Shown here piece by piece: positions 1 through 8,682 of a DNA stretch of 64,000 nt. Under the pieces are notes generated by a model that saw only the letters and a list, made by a program, of their open reading frames with translations, searched no databases and was not told the origin of the DNA. The translations under genes and the position numbers were made by a program. Origin of the DNA: Tuctoria greenei (Eukaryota; Streptophyta; Magnoliopsida; Poales; Poaceae); contig JAYESD010000001.1 of NCBI GenBank assembly GCA_036927565.1, positions 282,607,560 through 282,671,559 on the forward strand, read 5' to 3'. Numbering within the stretch: position 1 is the stretch's first letter; the number at the start of each line of letters is the position of its first letter.

Positions 1-37
1 CAACGTTAGCCCGGAGGAAAGTGATGAGCGCGAGTTC

Positions 38-2440
38 CTATTTGTCGTTCAATCCCCCCGATATACGGGTGGTCTGAGCGGCATCGGAACCAATTTGGAC
101 GACTTTGACAGGAATGTCGGTGTCGCCGCTTGGCTGCACACGAGGTGCAGAAGTCGAGCCTCGTTGACGAATGCTCGGGGGTTTTGGAGCTTGCTCCTGC
201 CTGGAGTCCTCCTCTTGCGCCGTGGTGAGTGCATGGAGTTCTTCTAGAGCAGTTACTCCGGCAGTACGATCTCCGCGGATCCGGAGAACGCCTACTGGCG
301 TTGGCATCTTCAACACCAGATAACCATAATGAGCAGCTGCCATGAATTTGTACAGGGCAGGCCTACCCAAGATGGCATTGAAGGGTAAGTTGATCTGAGC
401 GACGTCGAAGACCAACTTCTCGGTGCAGTACTTCTCCCGTGCCCCGAAGGTAACGGGGAGAGTAATAGCCCCGAGTGGGGTAATGGCCCCCGGACCTACT
501 CCAGAAAAAGGTCGAGAGGGGTGAAGATCCGAAGGTCGGAGCTGAAGCTTGGTGAAAGCTTCGAAGCTAATGAGGTTAAGCCCCGAACCTCCGTCTACCA
601 TGACATGGTGGAGCTAGATGTGATTGATGGTAGGAGATACCATCAAAGGTAACTGACCTGCTCCAACCATGCTCCAAGGGCAATCCACAACATCAAAAGT
701 GATGGTTGTGTCCATCCACTTCCGATGAGGTTCCGGCCTGACTGTAGGAGCTACAGCAGCCATATCCCGATGCATAGTCTTGATGACGCGGCGGGAGGTG
801 ATGTCCCAGGATCCACCAAAAATGGTGTTCATGGTCTTTCGACGCTCGTTGTCAGAGACGTCAGAATCATCATCGACGGAGGTGTAAACAGCCTTCAGGA
901 CCTTTTTGGGGTCCTGAAAACCTAACTCCTCCTCAGCCGGAGCTTCATCGACTTTTTGTTTTCCTTCCCTCTGTCGGAAAGGAGATTCTTCCTGGCGCTT
1001 GTTGTAGCGCTCAGCAAGGTTTTGGACCTCCCGACAGTCTTCCAAACTGTGGCTGCCCGTTTTGTGAATGGGACACCACACTTTGGGTTTGCCACCATCT
1101 TCAGAAGACAATCGAGGTCACTTCTCGGGGCGTGGCCCCCGACCACCCGGAGCTGCAGCAGCTGCAACGTTGGATGTGCCGGCCGACGGCTTCTTCTTGC
1201 CGTTGGTCTTCTTTTTCTTCTTGCCACCCCCAGAGGTAGCGGCTTCTTCTTTGGAGGATTTTTTGTGATCCTCCGGAGTTGGTTTGGAGTGCATTTCACG
1301 GCCCTCCGCAGCTCTGGCACATTTGTCGGCCAAACTGAAGAGTTCTATGACACTAGTGATCTCCTTGATCGCCAGTTTCTCCAACATCTTCTTGTCCCGT
1401 ACACCCTGTCTGAATGCTACAATGACAGAGGCGCTAGAGATAGAAGGGATAGTGTTTCATACCTAAGAGAACCTCTGGATGAATGATCGATGGGATTCTC
1501 CCCCTTTTTGCACGACTGCAAAAAGGTCCAGTTCAGTGCCTGGTCAGGTGTATGAACTCCCGAAGTTGGCGGCGAACTGCCGGCACAACTCCTCCCAACT
1601 GTTGATAGAGTTGGGTGGAAGGCTCATAAACCAGGACCTGGCGGTCCCAGTTAAGGCCACTGGAAAATAATTGGCCATCATGGCCTCGTTTCCTCCAGCT
1701 GCCAAGATTACAGTGGAGTAGATCTGAAGAAATTCGGCGGGATTGACAGTCCCGTCGAATTTTTCCAGCAGGTGAGGTCGGAACTTCTGTGGCCACCTGA
1801 CCATACGCAGATGTATGGCCAGAGCTGAACAGCCTCCTCCTACTCCTTCAGGAGCAGAAAGGTCCTGAGCTTCCCGTATTTCACGAGCACGCTCAATATG
1901 GACTCGGCCGTCTTGTTGGCGGTATCGGCGATCAAGCTCCACCCGGAGGTCATGAGTTGAGAGCCTGGATACCGTGTGAGTACGTCGTGCCCCGGAGGGC
2001 AATAACGTCACTTGTTGTGACGCAACACGTCTCCTGTTATTGGAAACATGCGGACCAAGTCTTCCAGACAAAGTCCACCGCTGCGACGGGGGTCGTCCTG
2101 AAGGAGGAGGACCCTGGTTGCTGAGGCGTTCGGCTGCTGCTGCAACCAAATGTTCCACATCGGCCCTCCACTGTTCCAGTGCATCCCGGGATGCATCTGG
2201 AGGTGGTGGGCGTTGGAGAAGAGCACACGCTGCATGGAGCGCGTGTTTCGGGTTGTCATGATTTGCCGACGCAGTGATTGACGTCGGCGCACCATCACGT
2301 TGCCCAGCATGATTTGCTAGTGGGAGTGTGACTCCTGCTGGTACTGAGGCTCCTGCTGGTGGCTGCATATTGGAGGGATTGCCCCCAACAGCCTAAGCAG
2401 CAGGTTGAACGTTGGATGATCCAGCAGCTGAGTTCACCAT
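38..2440 (-). pseudogene. gag-protease of gypsy element A, broken by in-frame stops
   Basis: One continuous reading frame starts at the ATG at 2440 and runs to a TAG at 38-40. It encodes a gag nucleocapsid precursor (retrotransposon gag domain near 1550-1810, with RSWFMSLPPNSINSWEEL), a lysine-rich linker (KKKKKTNGKKK), a zinc-knuckle-like motif with spacing C-x2-H-x4-H-x4-C (WCPIHKTGSHSLEDC) in place of the usual CCHC, and an aspartic protease with a DGGSGLN active site. Stops interrupt the frame at 2393, 1544, 1463, 1457, 1118 and 614. At all but the first, whose local alignment is disturbed by an indel in B, the sister copy B has CGA or CAG, so each is a single C-to-T change. The stop at 38-40 is shared by both copies. 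The protein is not expected to be made full length. Confidence 0.85.
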
Positions 2441-2460
2441 TCTCAAAATCTCAAACGCCC

Positions 2461-2476
2461 CTACCTGGTGCGCCAA
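2461..2476 (-). other. primer binding site of element A
   Basis: Directly inside the LTR edge at 2478, the minus strand reads TTGGCGCACCAGGTAG. The same sequence follows the LTR of element B at about 38840. It sits where reverse transcription is primed by a host tRNA. It is not the initiator-Met type used by elements C, F and G. I do not assign the tRNA. Confidence 0.7.
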
Positions 2477-2477
2477 C

Positions 2478-2956
2478 TGTCGGTGGTTTGGAACCGGCAG
2501 ATCTCCCGACACTACTAAAGTGTTAGAGGAGTTTGATGTTCGGTGTGGGCGCGCGGAGATTCAAGAAGGTGAATAGTAAATGACACAGGAAACACAAGAG
2601 TTTACGTGGTTCGGGCCGCCTGAGCGTAATACCCTACTCCACGGGTGTGTTGGTGTTGTATTAGCTGTATGAGCTTGTGTTGAGCGTCTATGGCGCGTGT
2701 CTAGCCTCACTTTTTTCTCCTAGAGTCCGTCGTCAGCCTGTCCTTTTATAGTACAAGGGCAGGCCGTTACAAGCTAGCCTGGCCCGACATGTGGCCCCGA
2801 CGGTTACTAGTATTGACACTTATTCAACACATTTAATTGTCCTTAATTACCAGGTAATGGGCTTTGACAGCACCGTTACTGGTAATTAAGGTCATCCAAT
2901 CGTGTGTCATTAATATGGTATTAATGACACATAATCGGGTCTTGAAGTCCTTGATT
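2478..2956 (-). repeat. 5' LTR of element A, truncated
   Basis: The inner edge, ACCGACA in element sense, is at 2478. The segment matches B's LTR from its inner end outwards, including the TATA region (2745-2755; minus strand ACTATAAAAGG) and the transcribed part. Homology stops near 2956, at the equivalent of B position about 38363, so the promoter-distal third of the LTR is absent. No TG terminus or target duplication is present at this edge, which indicates a deletion or recombination junction and not a clean insertion end. Confidence 0.8.
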
Positions 2957-5808
2957 GTTTCGGATCTCTTGCACTTGTCGTTCGGCTTCTCTTAGTATCT
3001 CTGGACCAAACACTTGACCTTCTCCTGTCTGATTCCAGAACAAGGGTGTCTACACTTTCGCCCATACAATGCCTTGAACAGGGACATCTTGAGACTAGCT
3101 TGATAACTGTTGTTGTAATAAGAGAATTCTGCATAGGGCAAATTCTTGTCCCAACTCTTTCTATTCTTCAAGGCACAGGCAAGCAACATATCCTCCAAGA
3201 TCTGATTTGTCCGTTCTGTCTGACCATCCGTCTGCGGGTGATATGCTAAGCTGAAATTGAGTCGAGTGTCCATTGATTCATGTAACTTCTGCCAGAATCT
3301 TGAAGTGAACTGGGTACCTCGATCAGACACTATCTTCTTCGGGACACCATGCAAGCATACAACCCTTGCCATGTATAGTTCTGCCAACTTTGAGCCATTG
3401 TAGTTTTCCTTGACCGGAATGAAATGAGCGACTTTAGTTAAACGGTCCACGATTACCCATATGGAGTTGTATCCTGACTGGGTCCTTGGTAACCCCACAA
3501 CAAAGTCCATGCCTATCTCTTCCCATTTCCATTCGGGTATCTTGAGTGATTGAAGTAGTCCAGCAGGTCTTTGATGTTCCACCTTGACAAACTGACACGT
3601 GTCACACAGAGCCACATACTCGGCCACATCACGTTTCATGCCAAGCCACCAATATCGATCCTTAAGGTCTTGGTACATCTTGGTACTCGCAGGATGAATA
3701 GAGTAGGATGAATCATGCGCTTCTCTAAATATCAATTCTCGGATCCCCTCGATATTCGACACACATATCCTCTTCCCTAACCATAAGGTTCCGTGTTCAT
3801 CTTCCCTAAAATATGGGGCTTTACCAATCTTCATCAACTTCTTGAGTTTCTGGATCTTCTTATCTTCCTTTTGGCCCTCTCTAATGTCTCGTTCCAATGT
3901 GGAATCCACTTCCATTGCTACCGCATCTGTGTTAGACACTATGCATAGGTTTAGTCTTGCAAACTCCTCACATAACTGCGGTTGATGAGCTGGCATAATC
4001 ATACTATTGCATTGTGGATTCCTACTCAAAGCATCCGTGACCGCATTCGCCTTTCTAGGGTGATAGTTGATCCCAACATCAAAATCATTAATTAGTTCGA
4101 GCCATCTTCGTTGTCGGAGATTAAGGTCTGGCTGAGTGAAGATATACTTCAAGCTCTTGTGGTCGGTGTAGATTTCTGTTCTTTTCGCCATCAAGTAGTG
4201 TCTCCATGGCTTCAATGCATGAACAACAGCTGCTAACTCCAGATCATGGGTCGGGTAATTCCTTTCATGCTTTCTGAGCTGTCTTGAAGCGTACGCCACT
4301 ACATGTCCTTCTTGCATCAAAACACATCCCAGTCCTTGTCCGAAAGCATCATAATAGACCGAGAACTCCTTTTGCATATCAGGCATAACCAACACTAGAG
4401 CAGTAGTCAACCTCTTCTTTAATTCGGCGAAACTTGCTTCACATTCTGGTGTCCACTTGAATTTAGCTTCCTTTTCGAGCAGCTTGGTTAGCGAACGTGC
4501 GATCTTTGAGAATCCCTCAATGAATCATCGATAGTAACCAGCCATTCCCAAGAAACTTCGGATTTCTCCCACATTTTCTGGCGTCTCCCACTTGAGAATA
4601 CCTGCCACTTTACCCGGATCTACTGCTACTCCTCCTTCTGATATGACATGTCCCAAGAATGATACTTGCTTCAACCATAACTCGCACTTGCTGAACTTAG
4701 CGTATAATTGGTATTGTCAAAGCTTCTGTACTGCCAACCTCAGATGTTCTTCATGTTCTTCCTCATTCTTGGAGAATATTAAGATGCCATCGATCAATAC
4801 CACTATAAACTTATCCAAATATTCCATGAATACCTTTTTCATGAGGTACATGAAATAGGCAGGAGCATTGGTCAACCCAAATGACATAACCGTGTACTAA
4901 TAAAGACCGTATCGAGAGACAAATGCAGTCTTGGGTATGTCCGAGGGTCGAATCTTCAACTGGCGATAACCCAAACGGAGATCAATCTTGGAGAACACAC
5001 ATGCTCCTCGCAATTGATCAAACAAATCTTCAATCCTCGACAATGTGTATTTATTCTTGATGGTCACTGCATCCAAAGCACGATAATCCACACACAATCT
5101 TTGAGTGCCATCCTTCTTAGGTACAAATATAACTGGTGCTCCCCAAGGCTACGAGCTAGGTCAGATATATCCTTTCTCCAATAGCTCCTCGATGTGACCC
5201 TTCAGTTCCGCTAACTGTTTGGCATCCATTCGGTACGACCTCTTATATATCGGAGCCGTCCCAGGCATAAGCTCAATGATGAACTCAATCTCCCGATCAG
5301 GTAGCATACCAGGTAGCTCTTCAGGGAATACATATGGAAACTCCCTAACAACTTTGATCTCTTCCACCCCTTCAACTTGATTAACCTGAACCCTTGTCAC
5401 CGGCGTTGGGTCAGGACTGAATTCAACCTTAGTGCCATCTGAATGTGTCAAAGAGACCATCCTGGTTGCACAATGGATCACCCCATTGTATTTTGCCAAC
5501 CAGTCCATTCCCAAGATAATGTCCAACCCTTGAGATTCAAGGACTATGAGGTTCACTGAGAAGGCTACCCCCCTTATGTCTAACCTTACATTAGGGCATA
5601 CTTGCCTTGTTATCATTTCTCCTCCAGGGGAGTTGACTATAAGTTGATGAGTCATTAAATGCACTACCATGTCATGCCTTTTTATGAATTCTCTAGATAT
5701 GAATGAATGTGTGGCACCAGAATCAAGCAACACCGTAGCTAGATGAGAATCGGCAGGGAACGTACCAACAACCACGTCTGGCGCCTCATTAGCTTCCTCA
5801 ATCGCCAC
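2957..5808 (-). pseudogene. pol (protease-RT-RNase H-integrase) of gypsy element C
   Basis: Protease carries LLDSGATHSFIS near 5725. RT begins around 5330 with CVDYRALDAVTIKNKY at about 5090. RNase H has YYDAFGQGLGCVLMQEG and later DHKSLKYIF (4340-4130). Integrase shows an HHCC zinc-binding region ending CDTCQFVKVEHQ, then catalytic Asp residues in GMDFVVGLP and VSDRGTQF and a Glu in DGQTERTNQ. The frame is shared with gag but is broken by stops near 5161 (two), 4897, 4720 and 4528, then by a one-base frameshift near 3010, beyond which coding similarity still continues to 2957. The RT active-site block near 4790 reads VLIDGILIFS, so the second Asp of the usual DD pair is Gly. The enzyme would be inactive even without the stops. 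Confidence 0.87.
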
Positions 5809-6948
5809 ATGATTGACCCTTCCACGAGTAGCTGGCTGTTGCGGTGGCTTCTTTGGGCAGTGAGTGGAGTAGTTCCCTACCTCTCCACAGATGTAGCATG
5901 TTACCCCTGCATTGTTACCTTGGGCTTTATTACCCCCGTGCTGTTTCTGCTACTACTGGTCTGCAGGGCGAGGTGCTGGAGCTGCGGGGCGAGGTGGCTG
6001 CATTGGTTGGCGTGGAGGTTGTGGTGGCTCGCGCATCTGCTGATTATATGGTGTGGGTGGCCTGTAGGTGGGGTTTGGGAACCTCTGTCCTGTGTAAGAG
6101 TTCATAGGACGAGTCATAGGTGCCATAGGCTGAGGGGCGAAGCGGGGGCACACATTATTACCTGAAGTATGTCCTTGAGCCAACTTTCTCTTTCTATCAT
6201 CATCGTCTAACTCTTTCTTGGTCCTTTCCACCTCAAAATCCTTGTGAACCAACTTCTGGAAGTTGTTGTAATCACTGGAAGACATGTCAAACTTCAACTC
6301 TTTGTCAAGGCCCTTCTTGAAACGGAACTGTTTCTTGGAGTCAGTGTCCACATCTGTTGGCGCATAACGAGACAATTGTGTGAACTTGTTCAAGTAGTCT
6401 CACACACTCATACGGCCCTGCTTCAGCATGAGGAACTCCTCACATCTTGCCAGGATCTCTCCTTCGGGCATGAAGTGATTGCGGAAGTTAGTCTTGAACT
6501 CATGCCAAGTGATATTTTTTGGGTTCTGACGGGCCTCAGTGTAAGTAGCCCACCAATCAGCCGCAGATCCTTGGAGTTGGTGAGAGGCTAGCAGTACCTT
6601 GTCTCCTCCTTCACATAGAATGATCCTCAGCTTGCTCTCGTCTGACCTCAGCCAATCGTCAGCATCCATTGGCTCAGTAGGGGTGGCAAAGGTGGGTGGA
6701 TGGGTGTTAAGGAAGTCTCTTAGATGGGATCTGGGCCCAGGGGGTGGTGGTGGTGGTGGAGCTTGCTTCATATTGGCTACTATTTGGGTGAGGTTGTTGA
6801 GCAGTTGGGTCTGTATAGCCATCATCTGTTGCATATGTTGCGCTGCTGGGGCTCCTCGAGCTCCCCTACCGTTCCATCCTGGAAAACCTCCAAGTTCCTC
6901 CCCGTGGGGTGGAATACTCCTACCACGGCCCATGCCTCTACCGGCCAT
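5809..6948 (-). pseudogene. gag of gypsy element C
   Basis: The likely start is the ATG at 6948 (MAGRGMGRGRS). A proline run (PPPPPPPGPRS) precedes the gag capsid-like domain with DWWATYTEARQNPKNITWHEF. A basic RGxxxP-rich tail and one zinc knuckle follow near 5870-5910, reading CYICGEVGNYSTHC. The spacing is that of a CCHC knuckle, but the His position holds Asn. In-frame stops occur at 6400-6402 and at 5950-5955. Gag and pol lie in one frame, as in many plant gypsy elements that make a single polyprotein. Confidence 0.82.
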
Positions 6949-7023
6949 CTGTATTGGAAATAACTGAAGCTTTAGAACAATAGACGCGATACAGAAGAGT
7001 ATACTATGGTAAAACGATCCCAA

Positions 7024-7439
7024 CTACATGCATCAAGGAGAATATCTATATAGAAAGCAAATCCATTAACTAGTGCAGATGTGGACAAGATGCCATGGCA
7101 TTCCACAACTCGCACGACACACTAGCAAACCTATGAACAACTGACGTGGATGTGGACAAGATGCCTAAGTCATTCCACAACTCACGTCCCACTCAAACAC
7201 ACCATGAAGCAAATAACTCAAACATAAACATAGATAACACAACTCAAGACTGGAGAGGGCGTAGCTACACGCTCCTACAAACTACGAGTAGGTGTATTAA
7301 GTTGTCGGTGCAGCTGAGGAGTACTCTCACTCCTAGGGGTCCTCGTCCATGTACTCCTCCGGGTCCTAGTCACTACTACCAGGAGTGCTGCCCACTGACT
7401 CGCTACTGAAGATCTCGACAACTGGTATCGCTGGAGCAG
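7024..7439 (-). other. spacer between leader ORF and gag of element C
   Basis: No coding capacity is visible. It contains two copies of a roughly 45-bp block about 70 bp apart (7078-7125 and 7148-7195), both with GATGTGGACAAGATGCC followed by CATTCCACAACTC. It would be transcribed as part of the element's RNA. Confidence 0.6.
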
Positions 7440-8491
7440 TCAGTTGAGCAACACGTGGTGACGCAGGAGCTGGGGGATAAGCTGGGGTGCTACGAGAACA
7501 GGTGGTGCGGCTAGCGGAGAGGCCGGTGGCGTCACGTGGGCGGGTGACCCAGGGGCTGGCGAAGCAGGCGGGGAAGGTGGAGCTGGTAGAACTGGCAAAG
7601 CTGGTGGGGCCGGTGGAGAAGGTGGAGCTGGTGGAAAAGGTGGTGCTGGTGGTGCCGGTGGAGCTGGTGGCGCAGGTGGTGCCGGTGGAGCTGGTGGCGC
7701 AGGTGGTGCCAGTGGAGCTGGTGGAGCTGGTGGCGCAGGTGGTGCTGGTGGAGCTGGTGGAACTGGTGGTGGTGACCCAGGTGTGGTCGTCCTCGGGTAG
7801 CGCTGAGGGTCACGTTGGTCGGGGGAGTCGGGGCACCAGGGCTCACCGTCAGAGGCGTATCAAGGCAGGTCGGGGTCACGGTGGGTGATCCTCCGGTAGT
7901 GCCGGATGATCTGGTCCTTCCGGTCGTTAAGGTCCCGAAAGTCCTGCAACTTCTGCTGGCAGCGGTCGTATCGCACAGACAGCTCGACCACGTCGTCCAC
8001 CAAACGCTCTGACTGGCAGAGGCAAAGCGAACTCTCCACAGCACGTCCCACAAAGTCGGCAGTGCCGCTCGGGCGCTGGGGCGTGTAGGCGTGCGAGGAG
8101 TGCTCCAGGCGGAGACGGTGCATGTGGCTCCAGAAAGTCGTGGCCTCCCAAGTCGCATCCTCCATGGCCAACTGCTGGGAGATCCTCCACGCTGGAGAGT
8201 AGTGGACCCTCAACAACTCACGGTCGTAGAAGATGGCCAGCTGGCAGGCCCACTCGGTCATCAGGGGGCCGCTGACCCTGGTGGTGGTGTAGCGCAAGTC
8301 GAGACGGGGGTGTCGGTATCCGGCGACGTGAAGTAGAGAACGAAGACGTCGGTGCAGGTCACCAACAGCCTGCCCGGTGGAGCAGATCACCGCCTCACGG
8401 TGAGGGCAAACGATACAGAGCAGCTAGCCATCGCGTGGCGGGGCATGCGACCTCCAGTGGACTTACGCGCCATCTGCTTGCAGCGCGCCAT
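7440..8491 (-). pseudogene. extra leader ORF of element C with histone H3-tail-like N-terminus and proline-rich tail
   Basis: Starting with the ATG at 8491, the first 18 codons read MARCKQMARKSTGGRMPR. Plant histone H3 begins MARTKQTARKSTGGKAPR, so 14 of 18 positions agree, including Arg2, Lys4, Arg8, Lys9, Ser10 and the STGG turn. The frame then needs a one-base shift before 8391 to enter a roughly 175-residue region with no family I recognise: predicted mostly helical, with a charged coiled-coil-like end (DLNDRKDQIIRHYRR). A TGA at 7860-7862, in a CGA-like context, is followed in the same frame by a tail of PPA repeats ending at the stop 7440-7442. The ORF sits between primer site and gag, about 175 bp from the former. 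Nucleic-acid or chromatin binding is a guess from the H3 resemblance only. Confidence 0.7.
7590..7785. repeat. GGTGGAGCTGGTGGCGCA-type minisatellite
   Basis: Tandem 9-, 18- and 27-bp units built from GGTGGAGCT and GGTGGTGCC or GGTGGCGCA. On the minus strand the units keep the frame of the leader ORF and encode repeated Pro-Pro-Ala. The array explains the valine-rich and histidine-rich spurious frames in this interval. Confidence 0.85.
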
Positions 8492-8665
8492 CTACAAAAT
8501 TTGAAATAGAAGAGTGTAAGAACTCCCACAAATCAAAACAATATAAGCAAAAGTAGTATAATAAAGGAAGAAGCACAGAGAAGTTTTATAAAATAGTTTT
8601 TAGAGAAAATAGTATAGTCCTTAATACATCCATCTCTATCTAGGCTTGCGTCCTACGGGCAACCT

Positions 8666-8678
8666 GGCTCTGATACCA
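8666..8678 (-). other. primer binding site (initiator Met tRNA) of element C
   Basis: Minus strand TGGTATCAGAGCC lies just inside the LTR edge at 8683. This is the usual initiator-Met tRNA complementary site of plant retrotransposons, and it fixes the orientation of the element and identifies 8683-11388 as the 5' LTR. Confidence 0.9.
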
Positions 8679-8682
8679 CTTT

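Larger units (their letters stand above)
1..2956 (-). mobile_element. Ty3/gypsy (Tat-like) LTR retrotransposon A, partial
   Basis: The element reads right to left: part of its 5' LTR (2478-2956), a primer site (about 2461-2476), gag and protease (38-2440), then the window edge just before reverse transcriptase. It is a close sister of element B at 37978-53336: LTR, primer site, gag and protease align base by base apart from scattered substitutions. The left end of pol lies outside the window. The outer part of the LTR, corresponding to about 385 bp of B's LTR (37978 to about 38363), is missing, and the sequence passes at about 2956 straight into the pol of another element. Assignment to the Tat-like gypsy group rests on the gag and protease character and on B's reverse transcriptase. 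The lineage name is an inference. Confidence 0.85.

Noticed and set aside
5743..6165. Plus-strand frame with hydrophobic, tryptophan-rich content
   Set aside because: Mirror of the gag zinc-knuckle/basic region of element C; no independent support.
7487..7888. Plus-strand valine/glutamate-rich open frame
   Set aside because: Artefact of the GGTGGAGCT minisatellite; the meaningful frame is on the minus strand (PPA repeats).
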